Source of the DNA: Sipunculus nudus
Lineage: Eukaryota > Annelida > Sipuncula > Golfingiida > Sipunculidae
Length of the DNA: 64,000 nucleotides
Direction: 5' to 3'
Assembly: GCA_026874595.1 (NCBI GenBank)
Contig: CM049310.1
Coordinates: 89,165,556 to 89,229,555 of the forward strand
Shown: piece by piece, positions 12,908 through 23,583 of the stretch
Position numbering within the stretch: position 1 is the first letter of the stretch
How the letters are laid out: the number at the start of each line of letters is the position of its first letter
The notes under the pieces: generated by a model
What the model saw: the letters and a program-made list of their open reading frames with translations, nothing else
Databases searched by the model: none
Told to the model about the DNA's origin: nothing
Program-made: the position numbers and the translations under genes

Positions 12908-13028
12908 TAAAGACTGTCAAGTAGAAAAAGCAGATGCTTATCTATCCCTGAAATCCCAGAAAACTAAATGCATCTAAAAAAATAATCAGTGCATGTCCCT
13001 CAGTAAAACAGGGTTTGTTTTCTTCCAG

Positions 13029-13115
13029 CAAAGAAATATTTCTTCTGAGACATTGGAAGAAATTGGAGGAAACATCCACTTTCTTCCTGAAGTAATGGAT
13101 GAAAGTGGAATTTAG
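13029..13115 (+). CDS. weak candidate terminal exon, product unknown
   Basis: A good pyrimidine-rich acceptor (TTTGTTTTCTTCCAG) precedes 28 open codons in phase 0 ending at TAG; the peptide contains SSETLEEIGGNIHFLPEV. No family is recognised and no upstream exon was found. It could be chance. Confidence 0.2.
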   Translation, partial: QRNISSETLEEIGGNIHFLPEVMDESGI

Positions 13116-13511
13116 TGGACAACTTATGAGTGATAGTGTGGTACACAAAAATCAAAACAGACTTTTGAACTAGTTCCATTTTTTTTTAATAAAACAATAG
13201 GACTTTAAATCTGTGTACAGAAACAATGCTCTGATTAATCTAAATATAATTCTATAAGTTTATTCTAATAGCATTGTCAAAATTTCAGCTAATGGGTTTG
13301 TAATTTCAACTATTTAAGTATGTTAAGACAAGCTAATTAACAAAAGATACTTGTTTAAGTCTACCTGTATTCACATGAGGGTTTGAGGAAGTTTTCTGTA
13401 TTTGTAACTTGTTCAAGATTGTCTAATTTGTGTCACTCAGCAATGTAACTTTTGTGTGATAGAGAATTACAGATTGATTTACTACAATTTTCTCATCTTG
13501 TATCTTAACAG

Positions 13512-13582
13512 TCAAGTGCATGGATGCAAAGGTGCAGGCAGTGCTGCATACTAACTCTCAAACTAATGTAGAATCCGAATAG
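13512..13582 (+). CDS. weak candidate terminal exon, product unknown
   Basis: Acceptor TTTTCTCATCTTGTATCTTAACAG is followed by two bases completing a split codon and 22 codons reading KCMDAKVQAVLHTNSQTNVE then SE and TAG. The composition looks protein-like. I do not recognise it. It might belong with the candidate first exon at 6240, but their phases need at least one more exon between. Confidence 0.25.
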
Positions 13583-14558
13583 TATGCAAACTGCACTTCC
13601 TACAAAATATAACACAATTAATAGCTTGCTTGTGTATGCTTTAACAATCTCCTGTGTGATACGGTATTACACTGATTGATCAGTGAACACCAGTTGAACT
13701 TATAATTATCGCTAATTAAAATTTATGCATCACTCCATGCAAGTTCTGTTGTTAATCACAAATGTACAATCAGTACCTATCAGTATTCTAAATCTAAGTT
13801 ACCACGAAGCATGCTACAGCAAAACACCAATTTTGCAGCTCTGCAATCACCAAATCTATTCCTGAGCATGTTGTGAATTATGCCAAAACCAGAAAATACC
13901 AAAGAAACCATATTCTGCATGCCTGCTGGAGAATAGGTTTGTTTCATGAGAAACCCTGTCTCTGTACATGTGTATCTGCTGGGTAATAATCTGTTACAAG
14001 GAGCAGTTTGACTGTTTGATTAGTACAGTGGATGAAACCCTGTTAATTATGACATAGCACATTGTCTAATTAAATAATAACTAATAGTACATTTTAAGAT
14101 GACACTACATATTAATATAAACCTTTATGTTTGCAAATAAGATGGAACAGATTATGTTAAAGCAGAAATAAAGCTAAAAATGTATTGGTTTTATATAATC
14201 TCGGATGAAATTTGGAAGTTTCCTTCCAGAAGAAATGGAGGGAACTATTTTCATGGTAATTGTGAATATTTCATTGATATCTGACTAGTATAACATTCAT
14301 CTTGATAAATCTTATTCATCTTTTTGGGATTGAGCACGAGCATAGCTCATAAGTCACTCTTTCCCTGTAAATTTCATATTAGTAAACATGATCAGATAAT
14401 TGAGAATGAAAATTATGTGTCCTATAAAACATGGTAATGTCCTTCATGAACATGGTAAAGTGAGTATAGATGCCAATCCTGGAAAAATTGTTGGTTATGT
14501 GAAGGGTACACATAGAATGTAAAGAAGAACAAGGAAGGGTAATGTGGATGGTTGGATG

Positions 14559-15420
14559 TTATGATAAAACAGGTGTTGATTTTATTTTTTTTGCAGTCAT
14601 GCTAAGATCAATTGAAACTTTTTGCATCTTCAATATCATTTTGTAGGCACATGAATAATTTCTTATTGAATGAGTAATCTTAACTAGGGCCCCCATCCTT
14701 AATAATTGGGCGTTAAGAGATATGTCTGAATCTTGTTTGAGGTTGTGAAGATGTTTGTGTCTTTCCTTTTTATATAAATCACACTCAAGGAAATAATAAT
14801 AGGCGTCTTCTATCATGGATCCACATCTACAGGAAAGCTTGTCTATGATATGATGTTGTGTAATTGGTAATTCAGATTGCTACATTTAAATCTTAATTTT
14901 GTATGATATATCTGACATTTTCTTTTCCCAATAAAATAGTACATAGGTGGTTTTCAGTTTGTTAATAAACATCTTTTACATGCATGTACACTGTTACTAT
15001 TTTGATTTCAATATTAAGGTTATTCCATTTAGTAATAGTATCGGGCAAGTATGATTTTTGATGTGTTGGCATGAACAGAATTGATGTGATTTGTGGCTCT
15101 TCTCAGATTATTGTCATGTACTGAGTATGTGTTGATCAGATTGCACAAGTAGATTTGGGCTTCATTTTTCAACATATTATACAATAAAATTATTTTCGCC
15201 TTTTTTGTAGAGTATCAAGACATATTTTTTGGTATAATAAGCCGTGTCTGGTACCTTTAACAGCTCCAGTGATGATTCTTGCTGCCTCTAAATGCACTGT
15301 CTCAAGTTTGTCCGTCAGCTCTTCACTACAGTTATTCCATATAATTGAACCGTATTCTTATATGAGTCAAATGTAGCTACAATATCAATGCCAATGGCAG
15401 CCCATTTGTCCCTATACAGT
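14559..15420 (-). pseudogene. LINE (non-LTR retrotransposon) 3' fragment, decayed
   Basis: On the - strand, 15360-15241 translates to a thumb-region motif of non-LTR reverse transcriptases (EYGSIIWNNCSEE..., then HLEAARIITGAVKGTRHG). It is followed by LLYQKICLDTLQKRRK and then stops. The end of the protein, 14559-14840, reads LSCRCGSMIEDAYYYFLECD..., matching the C-terminal Cys/His segment that ends many CR1/L2/jockey-like ORF2 proteins. Multiple stops lie between. The catalytic palm and endonuclease are absent: a 5'-truncated, dead copy. Confidence 0.75.
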
Positions 15421-15856
15421 ATACTGTTTTAACCCCCAAAATGTAATCCCTCCATACATAGGCCTGATGCACCTGTAGATCTAGGCTTCATACCTTTTTA
15501 AGCTTCTGTAACAGTTTTTATTATAACACCCCTTCATTCACCAAATAACAAACTATGACACCTGATGAGTCTGACAATGACCACAATGATCAGATTTGTT
15601 GAGGACAACCATGACCACGTAAACACTACAACAGGTTGACAATATTGTCAATAACATTATCATTAACTCCATAATAACATCATGGATGCCTGCAATGGCT
15701 GCATTCTTTTCTATTCCGATGGTTTGAATGTAAAATCCTTAGCCGTTACTTATCATCTACACATTTAGAAACCAAACAGGTTTGTTTTCTTGACATAACA
15801 TGAGTAATACACGTGTGTAGGGGCCTGTGATTTCTGCCAGCTATGTCGTACCAACA
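15421..15856. other. unassigned DNA between LINE remnant and MULE
   Basis: No gene or repeat recognised. Before the MULE inserted, this sequence was contiguous with 20508 onward. Confidence 0.4.
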
Positions 15857-15864
15857 TCGTCGTA

Positions 15865-16195
15865 GGGTCCCTCGAAACACCCAAAACACCGTGTTTTGGG
15901 TATACTATGACGAAACACCGCGAAACACCTATTATCTCTCAAAGGAGAGAGAAAATATTAATTCCAGAGTATCAATTGTCACTTAAGTGGTATACCTGTA
16001 CAATTTGGGGGGTTAATTCTTTAAAATAAAGTCACACGGGAGTGTTTAGTGATACGGTCGGCATGTTCAGTTCAATGCGGCCATATTCATATTTATGCTA
16101 CTGCCCCCTGGCGGAGCTGTCATAAACGATTCTGAACGGTGTTTTGGGAGATCAAGTTATGATTTTGGGCTTCTGATCATTTATCAATGAATATT
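15865..16195 (+). repeat. MULE left terminal inverted repeat
   Basis: About 331 bp, the inverse of 20165-20499. Runs from GGGTCCCTCGAAACACCC to TATCAATGAATATT. It carries an internal near-palindrome CCCAAAACACCGTGTTTTGGG at about 15890. Confidence 0.85.
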
Positions 16196-16905
16196 AATGT
16201 AAATATGTTCATTTGTTATCCTAATGTTAATAAAGTATATGAGAAAAACAGAGGCTAGGTATTTATTAAAAAATTTATTATTACAATTATGGTAATTAAT
16301 ATATAGCTTGGATTATTATTGGCTACAGCAGATACCTTTTTTGTATTATTTACAACAATATAAAATGCATGTATAATTTATTCTGTATATGTTTTTTGCA
16401 GGTAAGCAGTAAAAAATAAACGAATGCTGTTTGAGAAGGATCTTTATTTGAAGAAAAGCATGAACATACAGTGTGAGAACAAACATATGAACATATTTCT
16501 TGCAGTTTATTCTAATTAAATAAACATCATTTATGTGCAACAGACTCCACAAGTCCATAATCAAACAAGTTGTCGTGCGTGACGGCGACGCCGACTAGGC
16601 AGCTCTGCTACTGTAGAACATAATTTCATTTACAATATAGAATGCATGAAAATGTGTCTGTGTACATACGAGTAATGGTACTCATTAAAAACCATGAAAT
16701 ACTATTTAAAGTATTTACATTTATTATTTACAAATATATAAAATCCACTAAAAAGAATAAAATGATTTGCATGTGAATGTTCTTTATTATGCTAAAAAGA
16801 TACATGAATGCTATAAAATACAACATGAAAAGGTTTCATGTATACACATGTGAAAATAAATCCAGCACTGTTTCTCATCCTTTTTAACGAGCGGTAGTAC
16901 GTTCA
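16196..16905. other. MULE 3' non-coding region
   Basis: Lies between the left inverted repeat and the transposase stop. AT-rich, with no open frame of interest. Confidence 0.5.
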
Positions 16906-18327
16906 CTATATATATATACGTGCGCGCCGACGCTGTCCTGGCTTCTTGGCTATCGCTAGAACTTTGGGAATTGCGAAGTCCACATGTGTTGCCTTTATAC
17001 ATTTCGTTTCTGCTGGTTTTCCGATTGTTGATCGCATAAACTTGCTGAAGTGCTGTTCCTTTTCCTCATCTGAAAGCTGGCGCCAGACGTTGTCATGCTT
17101 ATAAAATCTTCTGTACTTCTGACACAGGACATAATCCCCTATTCCATGCAAGCAGCGGCGCAAGTTCAGCATCTGCAGTTTCACTTCAGAGTGTAGGGAA
17201 TTGATGAGATCTGGCAGCCTCTGGGATTTCCAGTTTACTGATACCTTCACAAGGTGGTTGATGGACTCGCTGTTATTGTTTGTCCACAATTTACTTTCCG
17301 GTGTGCGATGCTTGTTTACGTGTTCCAGTAAAAGGGGGCGGAGTCTCTCGTTGAAATATTGCGAGAATTGTGACAGTTTTCCTTGTGATTCCTCGCTTAT
17401 TTTCTGGGCTTTCTCTTCAAAACTAAATGTGTCCTCTGCATTAACAAGTCCATCAGGGCCAAAAATCTGATTCACTATTTGTTTTCTTTCCTTTGTTTCC
17501 ACGCCAACTTTGTCTTGCAAATATCTGGTAACGTTTTCTTTCAGGTGCCTGGTGCAGAGATATCGTTTCGCATTGGGAAAAACGCTGTCCAGTGCTTTCA
17601 CAATCGCCTTCTCCTCGTCGCTACCCAGGCGAATTTCTGACCCCGATATATTAGTCTTGAGTTTTCTTTGCACATGGGAAAAGAACTGGTGGTATGAATC
17701 GAATGTGCCGTCCCAGTGTAAGTATAGTGGACCGATCATTATCGGGTGATCTTTTGTATCACCTCTGACAACTCGCAGGTTTTTATATACTACGGACGTC
17801 ACGTAGCACGGGCCTAAGTTGAAGGTTCTATCAATACCAATGATTTGATCAGTCCCCGCTTCAACAAACGCTCGTAGATCTTCCATCTGTTCAGCAAGGT
17901 ACAAAATGACGGACGGGGGCTTTCCTTTGGACATGACAAGTTCTTGAACATATGGATGCTCATTTACCATAGATAACACTTGCAGCACGTCGTCAGCGAT
18001 ATTACTGCCTGCAGCCACCCCATTGCGCTTACGTTCACGTGCCTTCGCGTCTGTGAACTGTTTCACGTTTCTCGGTCCAGTCGATTCAGTGTCCTCTTCT
18101 TCTAACATGCGTTTATAGGCCGTCTTGGGAGGGTCATGTTTCACTGCATTCTTGATCTTATCCATTGTTTCTGGATCTGTACGTACATACGGGTTTTTTG
18201 GACCCTTTGCATTCCCATGTGGTTGCTGCGTGGTTGATTGGCGTCCAATGTATTCCACTACAGCAACAGGGCGGACATCTGCGTAGTGAGGCGGAATTTC
18301 CAGCCATGTTACACGTTTCTTAAACTT
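16906..18327 (-). CDS. MULE-family DDE transposase (C-terminal part of a broken fused ORF)
   Basis: Open for 473 codons from just after the TAG at 18330-18328 to a stop at the low end. There is no ATG at its head: it opens KKRVTWLEIPPHYADVRPVA, i.e. it is the continuation of an upstream frame. Catalytic candidates in MULE spacing are D166 (GIDRTFN), D237 (GSDEEKA) and E354 (NNNSESINHL); a C-x2-H (CTRHLKEN) lies after the second D, as MULE transposases usually show. This enzyme class cuts and rejoins the terminal inverted repeats. A basic tail ends RRRARIYI. The domain itself has no internal stop, so it decayed recently or can still be made by readthrough. Confidence 0.8.
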   Translation of the reverse strand, partial: KFKKRVTWLEIPPHYADVRPVAVVEYIGRQSTTQQPHGNAKGPKNPYVRTDPETMDKIKNAVKHDPPKTAYKRMLEEEDTESTGPRNVKQFTDAKARERKRNGVAAGSNIADDVLQVLSMVNEHPYVQELVMSKGKPPSVILYLAEQMEDLRAFVEAGTDQIIGIDRTFNLGPCYVTSVVYKNLRVVRGDTKDHPIMIGPLYLHWDGTFDSYHQFFSHVQRKLKTNISGSEIRLGSDEEKAIVKALDSVFPNAKRYLCTRHLKENVTRYLQDKVGVETKERKQIVNQIFGPDGLVNAEDTFSFEEKAQKISEESQGKLSQFSQYFNERLRPLLLEHVNKHRTPESKLWTNNNSESINHLVKVSVNWKSQRLPDLINSLHSEVKLQMLNLRRCLHGIGDYVLCQKYRRFYKHDNVWRQLSDEEKEQHFSKFMRSTIGKPAETKCIKATHVDFAIPKVLAIAKKPGQRRRARIYI

Positions 18328-18330
18328 CTA

Positions 18331-18547
18331 CATGGACATTGGTTCCTCCAGATGCTTCTCCTCTGAGACAGCGCCGCTATCATCCGTTCCTCATCTGGTG
18401 CTGGTGGTGACATGGACATTGGTTCCTCCAGATGCTTCTCCTCTGAGACAGCGCCGCTATCATCCGTGCCTCATCTGGTGCTGGTGGTGACATGGACATT
18501 GGTTCCTCCAGATGCTTCTCCTCTGAGGCAGCGCCGCTATCATCCGT
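18331..18547 (-). repeat. 80-bp tandem triplication inside MULE coding sequence
   Basis: CATGGACATTGGTTCCTCCA starts at 18331, 18411 and 18491; the first two units are complete and the third runs into unique sequence after about 57 bp. The unit length (80) is not a multiple of three, so two extra units shift the frame by one. With a single unit, the OTU-like frame (19180, mod 3 = 1) and the transposase frame (18258, mod 3 = 0) join exactly. Confidence 0.9.
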
Positions 18548-19180
18548 TGTTTCTTTCTTTGGTGTCGACTGGTTACATGGTAAGTCCATGGACGGGAACT
18601 CGGTAGCATCCGGCGCATCTTTCTTCGGTGTTGACAGGTGACGTGAGAAGTCAGTATCTTTCTCTGGTGTTGGCTGGTGACATGAGAAGTTCATGGGTGG
18701 GAACTCAGTATCGTAATCAGCTGGTCTAAATGGTGAGTAGACAGGAATGGCATATCTGTGTGACCAGGTATTCTCCACCAGGGGGACAAAGTGATTTGCC
18801 GCCCACCATCGTGATTTGTTGGAGTCCGGGCCGAGTCTCGACCACATTATGGTTATCTCCGTTGCTGATTCCCTGGTGCTGTGCATTGGTAAAAACCTTG
18901 TTGAGAGGATCTTATGCACAATGTCGTTGTAGCCGTTCATGGGGGGAAAGACCGCTGTTATCGGCGTTGCTGTAACGTTGGCCAGCGCTTGAATGGTCCA
19001 GGCAGATGAGTATTCCCCAGCTGAGCAACAATCCCTGAATGCGATGTCATATTTTGGTGAAACACTTGCAATATCACTTGCGTTAGGGATCTTCTGAATT
19101 CTGTTCCAGTTCATGGCCATTTCAGTAGCACATCTGACCCTAAGCTCCGTGGCCGTCATGCTTGATTGAACCAAACTCAC
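18380..19180 (-). CDS. OTU/vertnin-like segment of the MULE protein
   Basis: 266 codons; the first ATG is at 19159, and the 7 codons before it follow a GTG. Residues about 11-135 (TELRVRCATEMAMNW, AWTIQALANVTATPI, TIMWSRLG, ANHFVPLV) resemble the second half of an OTU-type cysteine protease or the vertnin family, with a His at the usual final catalytic position (NHF). The N-terminal half that would hold DGxCxF and the catalytic Cys is not visible; it may be on an upstream exon or lost. The C-terminal ~100 residues are a repetitive Ser/Pro/Asp linker (PSMDLPCNQSTPKK type). The reading frame drops out in the second 80-bp repeat and ends in MRNG. Function unknown; similar domains occur in invertebrate transposons. 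Confidence 0.5.
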   Translation of the reverse strand: MSLVQSSMTATELRVRCATEMAMNWNRIQKIPNASDIASVSPKYDIAFRDCCSAGEYSSAWTIQALANVTATPITAVFPPMNGYNDIVHKILSTRFLPMHSTRESATEITIMWSRLGPDSNKSRWWAANHFVPLVENTWSHRYAIPVYSPFRPADYDTEFPPMNFSCHQPTPEKDTDFSRHLSTPKKDAPDATEFPSMDLPCNQSTPKKETTDDSGAASEEKHLEEPMSMSPPAPDEARMIAALSQRRSIWRNQCPCHHQHQMRNG

Positions 19181-19835
19181 TCACGCAAACATATCGCCTT
19201 TGATATATTTACACAAGGGTTAATTAACTATAAAGAGAATATACAACTACCAAACAACTCAACCGCTAATCAACTAAGTGTCAAGAGTGAAATTACCCTT
19301 GATCAGTTTGGCGATGTTAGATCATTTGCAGGACATCCTGATTAGATACAAACTGTAATATAATTTTGAGTGTCAATCGGTGCGTGACATGTCCACTAAA
19401 TGAACCTTTTTGATTTATTGATGAGAAACAAATATGGACAAAAGCTTTTTAACATTTAAAACCTTATACTTCGTTTGGTTTTTTATTTAAAAAAAAATGA
19501 TATGATCCACGAATCACAAAGGTGACATATATATATAGAACAATATTATATTAGTCTTACTAATATTAATAATAACGTTTATATAGAAGATGATGGTAAA
19601 GATTTATACTGTAATTATTACAACATTATAATTTTAATATTAGGATTATTCATTGGTAACGCAAATTTCTGTCCATTTAATATCAAAATAATGCTAGTAT
19701 TATATTACTCATGTTAATAATGACATGTGTATAAGAAAATGGTTAAAAATTATAGTAAAGATTAATACGATAATAATTACAACATTTAAGGTATGGTAAC
19801 ATTGGTAATGAAATAATAATGTTCACTGATTAGAA

Positions 19836-19876
<41 letters not shown>

Positions 19877-20164
19877 GGTTGTCATGTAATTTGCTGTTCT
19901 TTCCATTTAATGTCTTTCTGTATGTCAACTGGTGTGCAAAAAATGTTTACTGAGCAGAGTGGTTATTCGTTATCAACAACTCTTAATGAAGAGATTAAAG
20001 AAAATGTACGTATGTCTTTGTTCAGTATTCTATTTAATTTATGATTATGAAAATATTTCATTGACACATGAATATTAATAATAATAATCACAATTACAAA
20101 AAGGCACACCCTGACGAAAGTGTAAAAAAGTTACCAATACCAAATACACAGAAATAAAATCTAA
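19181..20164. other. MULE internal non-coding region
   Basis: AT-rich, with an AAT/TAA microsatellite at about 19838-19875. No coding homology was found on either strand. On the - strand this would be the 5' leader, or a missing first exon plus intron, of the MULE gene. Confidence 0.5.
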
Positions 20165-20499
20165 AATATTCATTGATAAATGATCAGAAGCCGAAAATCA
20201 TAACTTAATTGATCTCCCAAAACACCGTTCAGAATCGTTTATGACAGCTCCGCCAGGGGGCAGTAGCATAAATATGAATATGGCCGCATTGAACTTAACA
20301 TGCCGACCGTATCACTAAACACTCCCGTGTGACTTTATTTTAAAGAATTAACCCCCCAAATTGTACAGGTATACCACTTAAGTGACAATTGATACTCTGG
20401 AAATAATATTTTCTCTCTCCTTTGAGAGATAATAGGTGTTTCGCGGTGTTTCGTCATAGTATACCCAAAACACGGTGTTTTGGGTGTTTCGAGGGACCG
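20165..20499 (-). repeat. MULE right terminal inverted repeat
   Basis: About 335 bp, near-identical to the left repeat in inverse orientation, with a few substitutions and small indels (for example TTAATTGATCTCCC against GGGAGATCAA). The outermost base does not pair with the left end. Confidence 0.85.
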
Positions 20500-20507
20500 T
20501 CGTCGTA

Positions 20508-21866
20508 CACGCAATATGGCCGCAGCGTGACGTTCAGCACGGTTAACCCGACTGCTCCGAGGACAGCGACAACTGATTTGACCAATATATTTTTACCATG
20601 GATATTTGTAACACTGGTACAAAAGAAAGGAAAATATCGCAGATATACTCACATTTTTCGACCTAATCTTGTCGAGCGCGTCCCACAAGAAATCCAGTTT
20701 GCCTGCTGTTTAAGCGGTTTGGAATGGTGACAAAGCCCAAGCGGTTTGGGATCAGACGGTAAACGAATTTCACCTCAGGCGTGAACAGTGCGTGCACGTC
20801 ATACTATATACTTAGCAAATCACATAATCACATGACTTGATCAGTATCAATATATAATTTAAACACATAGTTTATTTAGACATTTGCTTTAATAGAATGT
20901 TTCATCATTCAAAGATGCAATTTATTTCAAGAATTTATATTCACATAGATAACCGAACTAACTGTACGGTTGATTTTTTTTCAGATTGTTTCACAATGCT
21001 CAATTTATTGAACATTTATTCAGTTTAATAATAAATATGAATTACTCATTTGTAAATATTGAACAATGATTAAAAAAATTGATTATGTACTTCCATTACT
21101 TTATTCAAAATATCACGTACGTATCGAATCTAAAAAGGATTAAGAATATGTCACATATGCGTATTCAACATTATACAAAACGCGTGTGAATTTTAATCCC
21201 ATTATAAATAACGTTTGAAATACACAACAAAATAGTATAACCATAAGTATTTCTCTTCACCGGATTAATTCAAGTAATTGTATAATTAATTATTTCATTT
21301 TCAGTTGATCAATTCGCATATTCGTAATTCTGCATATATTTACGGCACATAAGCCATGTAAGAAGAAATGTGTGGGACTTTAATATAGTTAACACGAAAC
21401 ACAATACGATCATGGCTTCAAAACTGCTAGTATTTTTTTAGATTATATGCAATATTTCTTGGAGAATTTAATATGTCCTGGCTTATGTAGTTCTTAAGCA
21501 TATGTAGAAGCACTGGATGTTTATTATTTATCCTATTTTGATGACTCCATGATTTAAAAAATGTGAAAATATCATAGATCTTTTTATTTTATTAGTTTTT
21601 CAATTTTTAAAATATTTTTGCTATTAAAATAATCTTATAAATTGTACACTTAGATATTTATTAAATTATTTTAACTAGCATTATTTGTATATATTAATTA
21701 TTTTTTAAAGTTTGCCTTGTTATCATGGATTTTTGTGCATTTATTCAAAGCTGCTGATAAAAATCGATCGAGGTCATGGCGAAATAAAAATACAAACTGA
21801 TCCCTATATTTGCTGCTAGCGCCACCATTAATCACAGCGGGCATAGCGGGAACTACAGGAACCATC
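20508..21866. other. MRPL53 upstream region
   Basis: The first ~250 bp (20508-20790) are CpG-richer and contain, on the - strand, an open stretch ending in a GTGAGTAT splice-donor-like site near 20650; no protein is recognisable. From 20.8 to 21.7 kb the DNA is very AT-rich and featureless. The proximal promoter of MRPL53 should lie at about 21750-21866, but I see no clear TATA or initiator. Confidence 0.35.
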
Positions 21867-22003
21867 ATGGCGGCGTTCCGGATGACCCGAGGAGAGCAGC
21901 TCAGACGAGCACTTGCTAATAATATAAAACAGATTAACCTTACTCCAGTTAAAAAAGTAAAATTTGAGTTCGATCCATTCCACGCACGAGCTGGTTCGAT
22001 TAG
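21867..22003 (+). CDS. MRPL53: mitochondrial ribosomal protein mL53, exon 1
   Basis: ATG at 21867 in a good context (ACCATCATGG) opens 45 codons plus two bases of an Arg codon, ending at an AG|GTATGG donor. The N-terminus is basic (MAAFRMTRGEQLRRAL), as expected for import into mitochondria. Then NLTPVKKVKFEFDPFHARAG aligns with the characteristic start of animal mL53 (LRPVKQVRVQFCPF in the human protein, from memory). mL53 is a small thioredoxin-fold protein of the large mitoribosomal subunit. The phase matches exon 2, 17.2 kb away. A shorter protein could start at the Met six codons in. Confidence 0.88.
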
Positions 22004-22448
22004 GTATGGTATATGCTGAAATAACACGATTTTGATCTCGTTTAATCATGTTGTTTACGTTTTGGTGTCATGCCATGTGCCATGCGTGTGGCTGCCCTTC
22101 AATGACACTTGGGCGGAGGCGTGATTCTGTCAGAAAGTAGTTTTCAATTTTCCAATGTAAATAAGTTACGCCAGCAGTCTGACATGTCATGCAAATTGGA
22201 AATGAATAGTAAATGAACAGTTGATTCACCAGGTTTATATTTTTATGGCTGCCAATAATTGATAAATTATTTTCGGGTTTAAAATAAAGTTTTTAACTTG
22301 CTTCTCATTCATAATTTATTCAAATTATAAAGGCTATATAGTATTGCTACAGGTCCAGACCCAGACAGTATTTCTCAGGCACCGACTGACGGACCTATAG
22401 ACTATACCAGAACATTTGCTATTCACTTAATGTAGGACTTTTGGGGAG

Positions 22449-23561
22449 TGTCACCAGAAATCGGTGACAATATGTACGGTGTTTTGTATCATAGTTTAAC
22501 GAAGTCTGTTCTCTATTGATATTGACGTGAAGCGTCATCCTAAAGCGTTGACAGGTCTGGATTGTATATATATATATATTGTGTATTCTTGTATGAAATC
22601 CCATCGGCTATCAGCTGATTTATCTGTGTCACGCATCGTGTGTGGGTCGCCATGGTGACGCTTACAGTCAAACTAGGTCACATACATCCTCATATGGGAC
22701 ACTTGAGAAATAAGCCAATCAGAGAACCGGATCGCCGTATTGTGACGTCGATTGTGACGTCAGAGTTCAGGGAGAGACGCTGGAAGCTGCCTTGAGTTGG
22801 GTCTTGAAGCTTGAGGTGGCAGCACGCACGCACGAACATTGAAACGCCAGGAACGGCATAGAAGCAAGCTTCTGCATGAGGCAAGGACCCAGCTCATAAG
22901 AACTCAGCCGTGCTGCCGAAAGAGCTTCGTATCGGCGATATAGAGAGAGCGCGTTTGTCACCTGCCGGCCTAGTTCAGCTTGACCTAGAAACATAACCGC
23001 CGTAAGCCGTGAACCCATTGCTACACGAGCAAGGTCAAGGACTCTAAGCCCAACGTAAACAAAGGGCGCTATTGCATTCATGTGATCGTTAACCTACCCG
23101 GGTCGCTGACAAGCAAGATCAGTTGAAGATCGCTAAACTCAGAAAGACTATATGCTGCTAACCATACGCTAGATTCTACACAAAACAGTAACCAGAGATC
23201 TCTGAAGGAACTGGACTTTATTGGTTTTTATACAAACCACGGACTCAGTAAAAATATCCTGTAATTTTAATGTGAAGGACTGTCGTATTGACACATCAAC
23301 GCACACACACACATCTACATCTTTGTAAGTATTGTCTTGAATTATATTGTGAATTTAACCTGATGTCTCATAGTTTCTATTGATCTGGGTGTATGATTGT
23401 CTGGTATTTTAATACACGTCCTTAAAAGAACCTGGAATGTCACCTGTAATGGCCGGGATCTAATTTCTTGATTAATGAAATCAAGTGGCGAGCGTTAACC
23501 CATCCTATTGTTTTATAGGATATATCCGTTGTAAAGTTTTCACGTTAAGTTAGGGGTGACA
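22449..23561 (+). repeat. 5' LTR of copy A
   Basis: 1113 bp, from TGTCACC to GGTGACA (7-bp terminal inverted repeats). I see only one difference from the 3' LTR, a 4-bp CACA length change in a CA tract near 23303. Confidence 0.92.
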
Positions 23562-23566
23562 TTGTA

Positions 23567-23583
23567 TGGCGAGCGCGCCAGGA
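23567..23583 (+). promoter_or_regulatory. candidate primer-binding site of copy A
   Basis: TGGCGAGCGCGCCAGGA starts 5 bp after the 5' LTR. Its complement ends in CCA, as a tRNA 3' end would. The primer tRNA is not identified. Copy B has the same site with one change. Confidence 0.55.

Larger units (their letters stand above)
12908..14558. other. unassigned DNA with two weak terminal-exon candidates
   Basis: AT-rich, with no repeat-family match noticed. It contains the candidate 3' exons at 13029-13115 and 13512-13582, listed separately. Confidence 0.35.
15865..20499 (-). mobile_element. complete MULE-type DNA transposon, 4.6 kb
   Basis: It is bounded by ~330-bp terminal inverted repeats beginning G-GGTCCCTCGAAACACCC and flanked by a perfect 8-bp direct repeat TCGTCGTA at 15857-15864 and 20500-20507. 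MULEs make 8-9 bp target duplications. The interior encodes, on the - strand, an OTU/vertnin-like segment (19159 down to 18380) followed by a MULE DDE transposase (18327-16906). The coding region is split by an 80-bp triplication and a TAG, so the copy is probably no longer autonomous. It lies 1.37 kb upstream of the MRPL53 start codon. Confidence 0.85.

Noticed and set aside
14559-15420. A host gene with a zinc-binding C-terminus
   Set aside because: Upstream - strand sequence shows a non-LTR RT thumb and stops, so it is a LINE remnant.
17201-17749. + strand frames of 79-89 codons
   Set aside because: Antisense shadows of the MULE transposase.
20422-20730. 102-codon + strand frame at the right MULE end
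   Set aside because: Half of it is inverted-repeat DNA and it crosses the transposon boundary; no homology.
22767-23081. 104-codon - strand frame in copy A's LTR, repeated at 28319-28633 and with versions in B
   Set aside because: It recurs only because the LTR recurs. It is antisense to the element, has no homology, and the B versions are shorter or broken.
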